DNA of 64,000 nt from Hymenobacter negativus (GCF_017571495.1 NZ_JAGETZ010000001.1:558001-622000), one strand, 5' to 3'; counted from the first letter of the stretch, positions 7,171 to 18,611 are shown. The notes: a model not told the origin generated them from the sequence alone. Translations and numbers: made by a program.

Positions 7171-8049
7171 TCACACCGCCCTGCGAAAGGCCAGGGGGGT
7201 GTTGCCGGTGTGCTTTTTGAAGAAGCTGTTGAAGTAGGACGCCGAATCGAAGCCCAGACCGTAGCCAATGGCGGCCACGTCCCAATTGGTGTGGTGGAGC
7301 AGGGCTTTGGCTTCGCTGATAATGCGGTCGGCGATGAGGGCGGTGGTGGGCTTGCCGGTCACTTCCTTCACGGCGCGGTTCAGGTGGTTGACGTGTACCG
7401 AAAGCCGATTGGCGAAGTCCTGGGCCGTTTTCAAGGGCAGCACCTGCTCGGGGCTTTCCACCGGAAACAGGCGCTCCAGCAACTCCAGAAACAAAGAGGC
7501 AATGCGCGAGGAGGCGTTTTTGGGCTGGAAGAAGTTCTCTGCCGGCTGCATGCGCAGGGCCTCGTGGATGAGTAGTTGGATGTAGGTGCGAATCAGGTCG
7601 TTTTTGAAGACGTAGTCGGTTCGCTGCTCGGCCAACATCTTCTGGTAGATGCCAGTGATGTAAGCGGCCTGCTCGGCGGTGAGCGAAAACACAGGGGTGC
7701 CGCCGATTTTGAACAGGGGCGAGTGCTGCAGGCTGTCGGACCGGTCGCCGGCCTTGATGAACTCCTCCGTGAACAGGCAGGAATAACCCGTCATGGTAGC
7801 CGAGTGTAGCTCGGTGGAGTACGGCACGTGCGGATTGGTGAAGAGCAAGGTGGTCCCGCTCATCGCAATGGCCCGGTCGGCGTAGTGGATGGTGACCTCG
7901 CCGGTAAACAAGCCTATTTTGTAAAAGTCGCGCCGGCTGTAAGACGGCACCGGATTGACTGACGTGCCCACCTCGTAGACCTTGAAGCCCTTCAAGCGCA
8001 GCTCCTGGCTATTTATTTCGGCGCTGGTAGCTTTTACTTCGTTGTTCAT
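7171..8049 (-). CDS. AraC-family transcriptional regulator
   Basis: 292 residues from the ATG at 8049. N-terminal cupin-like ligand domain (about 1-165) and a C-terminal double helix-turn-helix (about 190-292) with the typical end: VAAIGYGLGFDSASYFNSFF then KHTGNTPLAFR. The longer reading frame to 8106 would overlap the upstream reductase gene, so the internal ATG, 17 bp after that gene's stop, is preferred. It is the last gene of a five-gene oxidoreductase operon and is the obvious candidate to control it. The inducer is unknown. Confidence 0.92.
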   Translation of the reverse strand: MNNEVKATSAEINSQELRLKGFKVYEVGTSVNPVPSYSRRDFYKIGLFTGEVTIHYADRAIAMSGTTLLFTNPHVPYSTELHSATMTGYSCLFTEEFIKAGDRSDSLQHSPLFKIGGTPVFSLTAEQAAYITGIYQKMLAEQRTDYVFKNDLIRTYIQLLIHEALRMQPAENFFQPKNASSRIASLFLELLERLFPVESPEQVLPLKTAQDFANRLSVHVNHLNRAVKEVTGKPTTALIADRIISEAKALLHHTNWDVAAIGYGLGFDSASYFNSFFKKHTGNTPLAFRRAV

Positions 8050-8065
8050 GGCAGTAAGTAGTTGG

Positions 8066-8641
8066 CTACGAGTTGGGCTTGTTGATGCCAAGGCTTTGCC
8101 GGGCATACTGTGCTGGTGACCCGATGATTTTGGTGATGAACGTGGCCAGGCTTTTCTGCGAAATTACCGAGCCGCGCTCGGGTGTGCCCTTTGGAGTGAT
8201 TTCGTAGTCTACCTCGCTGGCACTGGTAAACCAGGCTGGCCGCAGGATGGTGTAATCCAGGTCCGACGTTTCCAGCACGTCGGCAGCCGCGCGGTAGGGC
8301 TTCAGCACGGCCTTCAACGGCTGCTCGTAGATGCCGATGGAGCTGATGAAGATGACCCTTTTCACTCCGGTTTTGGTCATGGCCTGCACAATATTTCGGG
8401 CCATGCGCTCCAGGTCGCCCGCCAGGTTGGCGTACACGATGTCCTGGCCAGTGACGGCGGCTTGCAGCTGCGCGGCGTTCAGCACGTCGCCTTCGACCAC
8501 GCGGGCGTTGGTGGGCTGGCGGCGCAGGCGGCGGGCGCTGCGCACAAATAGCGTGAGGTGAACCTCCTCGTTTTCGACGAGTAGCTCGATGACGTGCTGT
8601 GCAATGTTGCCACTGGCACCCAGGATAAGGACTTTTTTCAT
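8066..8641 (-). CDS. NAD(P)-binding atypical SDR oxidoreductase
   Basis: 191 residues. The Rossmann start MKKVLILGASGNIAQHV carries the GxSGxxG-type dinucleotide motif, followed by the NmrA/SDR-a5-like pattern: RVVEGDVLN, VKRVIFISSIGIY and LDYTILRPAWFT. Length suits the short NAD(P)H-binding family (DUF2867/YwnB-like). Embedded between the aldo/keto reductase and the AraC regulator with short spacers, so probably co-transcribed. The substrate cannot be told. Confidence 0.88.
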   Translation of the reverse strand: MKKVLILGASGNIAQHVIELLVENEEVHLTLFVRSARRLRRQPTNARVVEGDVLNAAQLQAAVTGQDIVYANLAGDLERMARNIVQAMTKTGVKRVIFISSIGIYEQPLKAVLKPYRAAADVLETSDLDYTILRPAWFTSASEVDYEITPKGTPERGSVISQKSLATFITKIIGSPAQYARQSLGINKPNS

Positions 8642-8700
8642 GTGATTGGAATGGGATGGCAGCGGCGACCGGCGGCCCGGCCGCCGCTGCTTTCCGCAGC

Positions 8701-9700
<1,000 letters not shown>

Positions 9701-9725
9701 TAAAGAGGTGAGGATAATAAAAGAA

Positions 9726-10115
9726 CTAATACCCTGCCGAGCAGGTGTGGAGATTAACCAGTTTCCACTGGTCGTTTTTCCGGGTGTATACTTCCGTGTA
9801 GACCAGGTTGTAGGTACCCCGGCGGCCGTTCATGGTCACGTTGAACGTCGCTTTGCCGACCAGCACGGCGGTGCTGCCATACACCTTGGCAGAGGCTTCC
9901 CGGAACGTGATGGTGTGGTACACGAACCGCTTGGCGCGCAGTTCATCTATCCATTCCCGCTTAGAGGAAATGTGCCCGTCGAGGTGCACAAAGACCAATT
10001 CATCGTCGAATAAATCGGCCACAGCATCAATATTGCCCGTGGTTTTCCAACGAAACTTATCGCTGGACAGCATTAGGATTTCTTGGTCCGTGGCGATGGG
10101 AGAAGGCGCTTGCAT
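9726..10115 (-). CDS. Nuclear transport factor 2-like (SnoaL/DUF4440-type) protein
   Basis: 129 residues from the ATG at 10115. The pattern fits the NTF2-like cone fold: an N-terminal helix pair, DAVADLFDDELVFVHLDG, and a beta-sheet ending GTYNLVYTEVYTRKNDQWKLVNLH. Small proteins of this kind serve as accessory or isomerase-like domains. The start is set by the upstream reductase gene, which ends 5 bp away; the longer frame would overlap it. Part of the oxidoreductase operon. Confidence 0.88.
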   Translation of the reverse strand: MQAPSPIATDQEILMLSSDKFRWKTTGNIDAVADLFDDELVFVHLDGHISSKREWIDELRAKRFVYHTITFREASAKVYGSTAVLVGKATFNVTMNGRRGTYNLVYTEVYTRKNDQWKLVNLHTCSAGY

Positions 10116-10120
10116 GGCGG

Positions 10121-11035
<915 letters not shown>

Positions 11036-11133
11036 CTACTGCATGCGAACTACCTATCGATTCCGAAACCGCTCTAGCACGGTGGTAGAGATGCTCTGGC
11101 AAGCGCAACATGACGTTCTGGGAAATCCATTGA

Positions 11134-11450
11134 TTATTCCGGCATGCTCAGCAGGCCAACATCGAGCCGCTCGCCCTGCACCTGGATGCCAGCCAACTGA
11201 CGGTCAATCTCTGGCAGGTCGGCGGTGGTCATCTCCAGGTCTACGGCTTTTAGGTTATCGTCGAGGTATTCGATTTTGTTCATGCCTGGGCGGTGTCGGA
11301 GAAGGTGATGCCGCGCTCCATGGCGACGCGAATCATGCGGATGCCTTTGGCCTGGTCGGCGGTCAGGCCCAGGCCGAAGCGCAGGCCCATGCAGCCCATG
11401 CCGAGGGCCAAAACTTCGAGGCCGCCAGTGCCGAGTTTTCTCGTTTTCAT
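11134..11450 (-). pseudogene. Aldo/keto reductase with large internal deletion
   Basis: From the ATG at 11450 the first 56 codons read MKTRKLGTGGLEVLALGMGC and then DQAKGIRMIRVAMERGITFSDTAQA before a TGA at 11280. A second frame (ATG at 11283) continues as the C-terminal end of the same family (NLKAVDLEMTTADLPEIDRQ) to a TAA at 11134. About 220 central codons, including the active-site Lys and His, are missing. It is a paralogue of the intact gene at 8701-9690. Confidence 0.85.
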
Positions 11451-11735
11451 TGCAATTACTAATTAAAAGTCAACTGATTACCAATTGCAAATGGGCGGCA
11501 GTTGCTCTCGTGCTGGACAGGCAAGGTATCGGGAGAGCAGCCGCGCCAAGGCTCATTTGCAGAACAAAGGTCCGGCGGCTAGCAGCGGCTGGAAATCACG
11601 AATCAAACCAATAATGTAAAAATTCAAACAAGTGGCAAGGCGTATTGAATACCCCCTTTTGTCCTGGTTTCAGTTCTCTCAACTTTTTTACTGGTGCACG
11701 ACTACTCCGCAGCTTGGGTTAGCTAACGCCTCAAA
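11451..11735. other. Intergenic region without a recognised gene
   Basis: Between the aldo/keto reductase pseudogene and the terminator of the T9SS protein gene. I see no convincing reading frame. It probably holds the former promoter of the pseudogene. Confidence 0.6.
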
Positions 11736-11769
11736 CAAAAAGCCCTGGCTGTGGCCAGGGCTTTTGCTG
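11736..11769. terminator. Intrinsic terminator downstream of the T9SS protein gene
   Basis: AAAAAGCCCTGGC and GCCAGGGCTTTT form a strong stem around a 4-nt loop. On the minus strand it ends the 11789-15508 gene. Confidence 0.85.
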
Positions 11770-11788
11770 TTGAACTAAATTAATCAGG

Positions 11789-14700
11789 CTACTCTACTAC
11801 TAGCCGCCGGACCACCTTAGCAGCGCCCGTACGCACCAATAGGGTGTACATGCCACTAGGTAATCCGTTTAAATCCAGCACAATGGGGACTTCGGTCATC
11901 GCCTGGCTGATGTTCCGCACCTGCACAATGCGTCCCAGCGCATCGGTGAGAGTCAGCGTCGCATTCTCAGCTCTGGTATTGGCAGGCATCAGGACCGTAA
12001 CTGTGTTATGGGCGGGATTTGGGTAGAGGCTCATTCCTGCCGCTAAGGCCGCCGTGTTTGCCGCCAATGGCGCGGCGCCCGGATTAAAGGCAACAAAGAA
12101 CCGCCCGGCAAAACCAGCGGCCGCCTGTGCGGCAGTTACAGGGAAAGTATAGCCAGCGGCGGGAAGGCTGCGCAGGTCCAGGCGCTGCCCCGTCAGATTA
12201 TCGAGCAACTCGACCTGCATAGTGGCGGGCAGGTTGAGCAAGCCTGCTACCCGCAGATGGTAGGTACCAGGGGCGGGCACCGCCACAGCGAGTGGGATGG
12301 TTATGGAGGAAGTACCTAGCACCGGCCGGCCATCAATGGCAAGTTCCTCGCCAGTGGTGGCCACGGCTGCCAGGTTCAGCCCTGTGGAATTATGGAGCTT
12401 CACGGCGTCGAACTGAGCATCCATGCCCGCCGTTGCTCCAGCTTGCATATACAGTACTAGCCCGTCTACGAGGCCACTGGTGCCGGCCAGCGCCAACTGC
12501 AACTGTGGCCGGGTATCGGCAGCACCCCGACGGAAGGTGGAGGGGGCAGCCTGAGTAAGGCGCTGGCTGTTGCGGAAGGTAAGGGTGCCGCTGGTCTGGC
12601 CGGCGCTCACGCGCACGAAAAAGCCCTGGCTGCTGGCCACCATTGGGTCGCCCACCCCGTTAACGTAGCTGCGGTAAGTACCGCTGTAGGAAGCAGTACT
12701 TTCGAAAACGTACATGGCCGCATCCAGATTGGTGCGGTCAGCAGGCGCTACCAAGCTGTAGTCGAGCGGCGCCGGGTATGGGTTGCCCACCAACTGCCAA
12801 CCAGCCTCCGGGCCCCCGCCACGCACTAACGGCACTGAATAGTTACCCGAGTTCAGCGCACCCACGAAGTCGACGGTTTCCGAAGCAGGCAGGTGCACAC
12901 TATAACCTATTCCTGGCACGGTGGCATTAGGCTGGCTGCTGGCATCGACGGGCGAAAACCAGCCTTTGTCAAAAGTGGGGACATTATTACTTGTGGTGGC
13001 CAATCGACTCTGGTTGTATCCATATACCGTAGGAAAAGGGGTGACCATAAGTGGCGTGGAGGAGGAATTATACGCCGGGTTGAAGACGGGTGCAAAGCCG
13101 GGGGTGGCCAGGTCAGCCAGCGTATTGCCGGTCACAGGCGAGCTGTAATGACGGTAGCCCGGACCGTTGTTCACACTCGGGTCGATGTAGCGCTGCACCG
13201 TGACGGGACCAAGTACCTGTCCGCCCGAATTTGCGACCAGCGCTGTACCAACTGCATCCGACATCAGCACCAACGGCTTATTGTTTTGTGCAAACGCATT
13301 GGCGGCATCCATATCACCCGTCAGTGTCAGCGTACCGTGGAGCCGCATCGAAACCCGGTACAGCTGTACCCCGGCTGGTCCTACATACACGTTGTCGAAA
13401 TGATATTGGGCACCGTTGCGGGCATCTATTTTCTGGCGGTTCGCCCCCACGAAGCGAAGCACCCCGTTGCGCAGCCCCACAGATTGCGCCATCACCGCGT
13501 TAGGGTCATCGCCGCGCACGACCAGCGCCAATCCGGCTTGCCCATCGCCTTCCGGCACGTCGCCATAGAGGCTCAGGCTGGAATTGTCGGCGATGGTGAC
13601 CACGCCGGTGCCAAACAGGCCGAGAATGCCTACTACCTGATTGCCTGATACCAGGGGATTACGAACTGCTGTGGGAATCAGGGCCCGTTCGGTGATGGTG
13701 GGCAACGAGCCGCCCTGCCAATTGCTGGGGGTAGCCCAGTCTGTGCTCACGGCACCCGTCCAAGTTGATATCACTGTAAAAACCTGCGGGCTGGTAGCCA
13801 TGCCGCCGGGAGTGGATACACTAAAGAGGCCGGTGCGGGCTCCTCCTGGCACGATAACGCCCGTAATCTGCGTACCAGCCGCATTCACCGTAAAGCCACT
13901 GGTTACAACCGAATTGGTGGTACCAGTAAACGTAATGCTGGTGGCGCCCGTCAGGTTAGTGCCCGTGATAGTGATGTTGTCGCCAGCAGTTCCCATGTTT
14001 TGCGCGGCGGTGTTTGTGTTAAGGCTGGTGGTAATGGTGGGCACAGGAGTATCCGTCAGCTTTGCCAAAAAGATGTCGCCACCGTTTTGTGCAACAGGCA
14101 GTATGGTACTACCCAGCGTCAGTCCGCTACCGTTGTACTCGCCGGCTATGTATACAGCACCGGAAAAATGAGCGTTCAGATATCTATGCCCGAGATTGGC
14201 GTTGGCACCACCAAAGCCTACGGCCCATTGCCAGATACCCGCACTCGTGATTCGACTCACGTAGCCGGATACGGAAGCAGAAGATGTAAGCGTGGTTGCG
14301 CCGAACGTAGCTGAACCCGATAAATCGCCTGATACTATGGCACCGGTGCTACTATCGTTGCAAGCTAATGCACCATTACCAGCATAAGAAATTGCTTTTG
14401 CCCATTGGAACCTACTGGTGTAGGGATTAAAAGCGGCAATAAAATTCCCGTCGGGCGAACTAACGCCATTGGCGCTGGCACTGCCTGAGTATCCGGTAAT
14501 GTACACATTATCGGCCCCATCAATAGCTACTTTGCCTCCTGTAGGCCCGTTGTTAAAGAAGTCATTAACAAAATTACTGGCATGCGTCCAGCTTCCTCCA
14601 CTGGCCGCCGCTAGAAACACGTCGCGGTTGCCCCCGGCGTTAGTGGTTCCGCCGCCGGGCAAGAGGGTCAGCGCAGAACCAGTAGCGCGGGGGAAGGATA

Positions 14701-15508
14701 CTGAGGACCCGGAAATGATGCCAGTAATCCAGACAGTTCCATACTTCACCGTCATATCGGATAGATACCGGGGAATGCCGTTAAGCAGTTCGTGTGTGGT
14801 AGTTGTGACGGTAGCCCAGGTCCAACCACCCGCACCGGGGTTGCAGGCGGCCACTACGTACTCCAAAGCCGCGTTGGAACCGGTAGGTACAGTCACGGTT
14901 TGGCTGCCAAAAGCTACGGTTCCGGGGCCGAACAAGCCCGCTACGTAGACGGTGCCGCTAGCATCCGTGCGGAGCAGCATCGATTGCATAGCACGGCTCG
15001 AAAACGTGGCAATCACCCCTGTTTGCCACGCACCACTCTCGCTTAAAAAAGCCCGGTAGAGGGTTTGTCCAGTAGCTGGTGCTGTAAGCACCGTTGTACC
15101 AAACGTAACGGTGGAGTCATTGGGCAGCCAGCCGGCTACGTAGTAGCCGCCCGTCGTAGGCTGCACATCCTCTACTGTTATGGCGTAATTGAGGTTGGTA
15201 TTCGCGCGGGCAAGTCTGACGGGTTGGGACCATACGACCGCGCCGTTTGCATCGAACTTCGTTATAAAAGTACCGGCATTGGGGACAAAACTTTGCTTCA
15301 ATTCGGCTACTACTGTTCCTCCATTGGGGTCGTTGGAATAAGTTATGTCGCGCACATACTCCGGGCTACCAAAGGACCTTTGTACCCCCCACTGCCATAC
15401 CTGGCCATGGGCTGGCGCTACCAAAGCAGCGCTTATCGCTATAAACAGCAGGCAAAGCTGCCAGCACGCTACGCCCATCCCTCTGAAAGCGAGGAAAACT
15501 TTACTCAT
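11789..15508 (-). CDS. Large secreted protein with T9SS type A sorting domain
   Basis: 1239 residues. Signal peptide in the first 36 residues, ending near PAHGQ. Residues about 40-500 are Gly/Thr/Ser-rich propeller-like repeats (VYVAGLFGPGTVAFGSQTV, VYITGYSGSA, VYIAGEYNGSG). An IPT/TIG-like domain follows (about 505-600: GDNITITGTNLTGATSITF). Next comes a Bacteroidota surface region (STDWATPSNWQGG, then the YRHYSSPVTG segment), and last the T9SS sorting domain: MSLYPNPAHNTVTVL, LTLTDALGRIV, LPSGMYTLLVRTG, VVRRLVVE. It is therefore exported by type IX secretion and attached to or released from the outer surface. Ligand unknown. Confidence 0.93.
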   Translation of the reverse strand: MSKVFLAFRGMGVACWQLCLLFIAISAALVAPAHGQVWQWGVQRSFGSPEYVRDITYSNDPNGGTVVAELKQSFVPNAGTFITKFDANGAVVWSQPVRLARANTNLNYAITVEDVQPTTGGYYVAGWLPNDSTVTFGTTVLTAPATGQTLYRAFLSESGAWQTGVIATFSSRAMQSMLLRTDASGTVYVAGLFGPGTVAFGSQTVTVPTGSNAALEYVVAACNPGAGGWTWATVTTTTHELLNGIPRYLSDMTVKYGTVWITGIISGSSVSFPRATGSALTLLPGGGTTNAGGNRDVFLAAASGGSWTHASNFVNDFFNNGPTGGKVAIDGADNVYITGYSGSASANGVSSPDGNFIAAFNPYTSRFQWAKAISYAGNGALACNDSSTGAIVSGDLSGSATFGATTLTSSASVSGYVSRITSAGIWQWAVGFGGANANLGHRYLNAHFSGAVYIAGEYNGSGLTLGSTILPVAQNGGDIFLAKLTDTPVPTITTSLNTNTAAQNMGTAGDNITITGTNLTGATSITFTGTTNSVVTSGFTVNAAGTQITGVIVPGGARTGLFSVSTPGGMATSPQVFTVISTWTGAVSTDWATPSNWQGGSLPTITERALIPTAVRNPLVSGNQVVGILGLFGTGVVTIADNSSLSLYGDVPEGDGQAGLALVVRGDDPNAVMAQSVGLRNGVLRFVGANRQKIDARNGAQYHFDNVYVGPAGVQLYRVSMRLHGTLTLTGDMDAANAFAQNNKPLVLMSDAVGTALVANSGGQVLGPVTVQRYIDPSVNNGPGYRHYSSPVTGNTLADLATPGFAPVFNPAYNSSSTPLMVTPFPTVYGYNQSRLATTSNNVPTFDKGWFSPVDASSQPNATVPGIGYSVHLPASETVDFVGALNSGNYSVPLVRGGGPEAGWQLVGNPYPAPLDYSLVAPADRTNLDAAMYVFESTASYSGTYRSYVNGVGDPMVASSQGFFVRVSAGQTSGTLTFRNSQRLTQAAPSTFRRGAADTRPQLQLALAGTSGLVDGLVLYMQAGATAGMDAQFDAVKLHNSTGLNLAAVATTGEELAIDGRPVLGTSSITIPLAVAVPAPGTYHLRVAGLLNLPATMQVELLDNLTGQRLDLRSLPAAGYTFPVTAAQAAAGFAGRFFVAFNPGAAPLAANTAALAAGMSLYPNPAHNTVTVLMPANTRAENATLTLTDALGRIVQVRNISQAMTEVPIVLDLNGLPSGMYTLLVRTGAAKVVRRLVVE

Positions 15509-15925
15509 AACAAATTGAATTAAGAAAAGATGATAGTAGGCTACGAAAGAACCCGGGCGGCAAAGCTAGCACTATGCTAATTTAAGCCCCCACTGACCAG
15601 CGAAACTTTTACCTCCTTAACTCTTCCATTGGATTGTAAATGACTGCCCCGCCCAACCTTGGCGCTGCTCGCGCTGGGCGGCAACCAGTGGGCGGCCGGC
15701 TGCCACAAGGTAGCGCCCCGGCAACCTGGGCCGCGAACGTTGGTGCAGCACGTGTAATCGCATCTCGCATCCTCGAAGTAAGAAAAAGCACCACGCGGGA
15801 GATGGTGCTGGGCTTTCCTATTCAGCAGCTCACCGAATGCTGCTCTGCATCTGCATCATGGGGCCCGACGCCAACATTGGATTGGTTGCCGCGTACCATC
15901 CCGTATTCACCTTTCTCGTGCGGCT
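15509..15925. other. Intergenic region with the T9SS gene promoter
   Basis: About 417 bp between divergent genes. A minus-strand -7 box is listed separately. The open frames here show no family signal, signal peptide or plausible start, so I call no gene. Confidence 0.6.
15561..15568 (-). promoter_or_regulatory. Bacteroidota-type -7 box for the T9SS protein gene
   Basis: On the minus strand TAGCTTTG matches TAnnTTTG. It is 52 bp upstream of the start codon at 15508. Confidence 0.5.
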
Positions 15926-16486
15926 ATGCCTGGTAGTGCTGCGTTGCCCGTCTGGCTGGCCTGGCCCTGCGGCGCTGCTTTTTTGTTAGGAATCTATGGG
16001 CTGGGGCGGGGCATTGGCTGGGCCACCCGGCTGTTTAGTCCGGAGGCCAATGCCTTCGCCTTCCCGGCCGCCCAGGACGTGTTTCGCTTCACCCTCACCG
16101 CGGCGGGGGCCTACGAGCTGTCCTGCACCCGTCCCGGCCGCTGGGGCACCTGGTTCACTATCCCTGATGTCGAAATTCGGGTGCGCCGGCTGCCCGACGG
16201 GCCGGTGCAGCGCTTGCAGCCCAGCTTCTGGAACTGGTCGAAGCGGACCAATATGGACGGGGATACCACCCAACGTATCGCCGATTTTGTGGCCGACCTG
16301 CCCGGTGAATACGAACTAATCAACCCCTACACCACCCAGTTTCTTCTCGGCGACAAACTACGTATTCTGCCCTCTACGAGCGGCAAAACGCTTCCACTGG
16401 TACTACTGCTGCTGGTTTCGGGCCTGGCCACCATCAGCGGCTTCGTCGTAGGGCTGATTGCGGGAATTGGTGGGTTAACACATTAG
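15926..16486 (+). CDS. Membrane protein, two-segment, unknown function
   Basis: 186 residues. One hydrophobic segment near the N terminus (LAWPCGAAFLLGIYGLGRGI) and one at the C terminus (VLLLLVSGLATISGFVVGLI) frame a soluble domain of about 110 residues, likely periplasmic. That domain is beta-rich with the motif FTLTAAGAYELSCTRPGRW. It recalls small DUF-type proteins sensing or carrying lipophilic compounds, but no family is certain. ATG at 15926 puts the membrane segment at the very start. Confidence 0.7.
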   Translation: MPGSAALPVWLAWPCGAAFLLGIYGLGRGIGWATRLFSPEANAFAFPAAQDVFRFTLTAAGAYELSCTRPGRWGTWFTIPDVEIRVRRLPDGPVQRLQPSFWNWSKRTNMDGDTTQRIADFVADLPGEYELINPYTTQFLLGDKLRILPSTSGKTLPLVLLLLVSGLATISGFVVGLIAGIGGLTH

Positions 16487-16627
16487 GTGCGTTTTTGATG
16501 GTGAGTAGCGCCTAGCCTGCCACGCCCTTGCTCCCGCCCAATTGCGTGGCAATGACCCACTCACTGGCTTTCGTGCAGCTTTGCACGGGGCTTCCACGTA
16601 GAATTTATTGCTGCTACGCTTCTCCCC

Positions 16628-17116
16628 ATGCCCCCTTCCTTTGCCCCCGAAACCGTCGTGTATTTGTCCCGGTGGAAAGTGCCAATGTGGATTATGTGGT
16701 TCTCGTTGCTGAGTGTAGGAGGCACTGCCATGCTGCTGCACAAGCCACTGCTCCCGTTCGCTTTCTCACTTTCTGCGCTCAAGTCCCTGGCTGGCTACGC
16801 CTTCGGCTGGGTCGTGGTGGTCGTCGCTGCCGGGTGCGCGGGGCACTATGCCATGCAGTTGATGCGCCACCAGCCTGTTTTTCGACTGGGTGTGCTGGGC
16901 ATCCAGCTCGGCACCGACCCACTGGACGCCTGGCGCAGCATTTGGGACGAGGAAGTGGTGGTGGTGCGCAACGGCAAATGGCGCACCGTGTCGCTGGCCT
17001 ACCGAACTCCCACCGCCATCCGGCGGCTGGACGTGAGCGACTGTGGCATCACTGCGGCCCGCCTGCGCAAACTACTGGTCTACTACCGCCAGCAGGCACT
17101 TCACCCAACGGCCTGA
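16628..17116 (+). CDS. Small membrane protein with PH-like cytosolic domain
   Basis: 162 residues. Two transmembrane segments (about 18-37 and 55-78) are followed by a soluble part with the pattern GVLGIQLGTDPLDAWRSIWD and VVVVRNGKWRTVSLAYRTP. This fits the STM3941/bacterial PH-like architecture (two helices and a PH-fold domain). A weak -7-like box GCAGCTTTGC lies about 45 bp upstream. Function unknown. Confidence 0.75.
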   Translation: MPPSFAPETVVYLSRWKVPMWIMWFSLLSVGGTAMLLHKPLLPFAFSLSALKSLAGYAFGWVVVVVAAGCAGHYAMQLMRHQPVFRLGVLGIQLGTDPLDAWRSIWDEEVVVVRNGKWRTVSLAYRTPTAIRRLDVSDCGITAARLRKLLVYYRQQALHPTA

Positions 17117-17248
17117 GCAGGGAGGCCCACCGCTGTGAAGCAGTTAATAGAAGCTCAGACCGGTACGGAGCCCACAAACCAGGCAGGGAGTTGCGGGGGA
17201 ATCTGGTAATTTCCTACCACGCCTTGCACCCCAGCACCTTACTCTAGG

Positions 17249-17278
17249 CCTTGGTGCGCTTACCCAGACGCACCAAGG
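17249..17278. terminator. Terminator-like hairpin
   Basis: CCTTGGTGCG and CGCACCAAGG form a perfect 10-bp stem around a 10-nt loop, without a strong T-run. Confidence 0.45.
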
Positions 17279-17359
17279 CTTGCTTGGCCACCTCAGAATA
17301 CGACCATTTTTTGGAGGGTTAAAATGCGCGCTTTTACCTTATAAGGCAGACCCGTTAGG

Positions 17360-17392
17360 AGTTCAGCAAAACGAGCCTTAAATTGGTCTTCG
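17360..17392 (+). repeat. Cassette-boundary repeat R6 (diverged)
   Basis: Left arm GTTCAGCAAAACG is recognisable. The middle keeps CTTAAATT and the right arm is lost. First copy of the right block. Confidence 0.4.
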
Positions 17393-17405
17393 TCATTACA
17401 TTTAT

Positions 17406-18074
17406 ATGCTCTCTTGCTTTAAGCGGATACGCGTGCTGACTTACTCGGTGCTTTGTTGTGCCTATCCCTTGGTTGGACATGCCCAGCACGTTGACGACCA
17501 CCTAGAACCAAGCAGGGGAGGGCTGTTCGAAGACAGACGCTACCAGCCCTTCCACACGGCCATCCAGCAAGTATTATTTGCCGGTCTCTCCGACAAGCCG
17601 TTGGCGCGTATCGTCGTGGTGCCCGCCTTTGCGCCTGAATACCTGGTCTCGGTGGAGCAGAACGCCGGTACCTATACCGTCATCAGCCGCGTTTGCCAGC
17701 AGCAAGTCCGGGCCGCGCTCCGGGAGCACCCGGCGCGGCGCGTAACGGCGCAAACTCGTATGGCCACGTTGCCCGAGCCGTTGGCTACGGCCGTGGTTGC
17801 CGTCATTCGCCAAGCCTTGTCCCAGACCCAATATCCTGCCCCCGCCCCACGTTACCAACTGGACGGCACGACCTACTATTTTATGGCGTTCCAACGCTGG
17901 GCGGGGTGGTGGAATGGCCAAACATGGTCACCGGACTCAGATACGCGGATGCGCGCGTTGGTGGAACTGGTGGCGCATTTGAAAGAACTAACTGCAGACC
18001 CTTCCAATCAGCAACGGCAAGTCGACCTGAACCAGGAAGCCACGCAGTTGATGGCCCGTCTGATGAGCAAATAA
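17406..18074 (+). CDS. Secreted hypothetical protein
   Basis: 222 residues. The N terminus has a signal peptide (RIRVLTYSVLCCAYPLVGHAQ) with a likely cleavage after GHA. The mature protein is soluble with several predicted helices (LATAVVAVIRQAL, MRALVELVAHLKEL) and a Trp-rich stretch AFQRWAGWWNGQTW. No family is recognised. Only gene between repeats R6 and R7, in the repeat orientation. Confidence 0.75.
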   Translation: MLSCFKRIRVLTYSVLCCAYPLVGHAQHVDDHLEPSRGGLFEDRRYQPFHTAIQQVLFAGLSDKPLARIVVVPAFAPEYLVSVEQNAGTYTVISRVCQQQVRAALREHPARRVTAQTRMATLPEPLATAVVAVIRQALSQTQYPAPAPRYQLDGTTYYFMAFQRWAGWWNGQTWSPDSDTRMRALVELVAHLKELTADPSNQQRQVDLNQEATQLMARLMSK

Positions 18075-18087
18075 AGCACAGTTACTG

Positions 18088-18138
18088 GTTCACGCAAACG
18101 GTACGTTAAACGTACTTCGTTTAGAATAACGAGCGTTT
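18088..18138 (+). repeat. Cassette-boundary repeat R7 (long form)
   Basis: GTTCACGCAAACGGT at the left and AACGAGCGTTT at the right, with an inner stem TAAACG/CGTTTA around TACTT. It shows that the longer copies keep both ends and differ in the middle. Confidence 0.7.
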
Positions 18139-18169
18139 CTTTGCCTAACAAGCTACAGCATACAATGCC

Positions 18170-18391
18170 ATGAGGTACGTCCTGTTAGGGTTGCTGTGTC
18201 TAGCTCTGTTGGCATTGGGGTGCTTCTGGCTCCTTTTTCCATCGAGCGGACACAACATGTCGGTCGAAACAGCCCATTTTTTGGCTGGAGCCGCACTTGT
18301 CATTAATGGGGTGGTTGGCCTTTTAGTGGTGTGGATACGCAGGAGCAAACGGGCAGAAAGGCAACGGCGAAAGCGGCTTCATCTCGACTAG
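18170..18391 (+). CDS. Small two-helix membrane protein
   Basis: 73 residues: two transmembrane helices (MRYVLLGLLCLALLALGCFW and AHFLAGAALVINGVVGLLVV) with a short loop, then a strongly basic tail RRSKRAERQRRKR, probably cytosolic. No family recognised. Only gene between R7 and R8. Confidence 0.65.
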   Translation: MRYVLLGLLCLALLALGCFWLLFPSSGHNMSVETAHFLAGAALVINGVVGLLVVWIRRSKRAERQRRKRLHLD

Positions 18392-18453
18392 GTAAGGTCC
18401 CGTGGTGCTTACCAGCGCAGCTGTCCATGCAGTCCTGTCAATGCCCTGCCACA

Positions 18454-18490
18454 GTTTAAGCAAAGGGTGGTCTAAATTACCGAGCGTTAG
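18454..18490 (+). repeat. Cassette-boundary repeat R8 (compact form)
   Basis: GTTTAAGCAAAGGGT, GGTCTAAAT, TACCGAGCGTTAG. Same orientation as all other copies. Confidence 0.65.
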
Positions 18491-18611
18491 AATAAGCCTG
18501 CCAAGTGTACGTTGCTAGAGAAGAGTCACTCCTTGCGCTACCACTGCACATGCATCCACCCTCGGAAGCCATCCCCCTCCCGAAATGTGAAAAGAAGAAC
18601 GTTGGCTGGCC

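Noticed and set aside
15640..15936. 98-codon frame upstream of the 15926 membrane protein
   Set aside because: It overlaps the next start and has low-complexity Ala/Arg/Gly composition.
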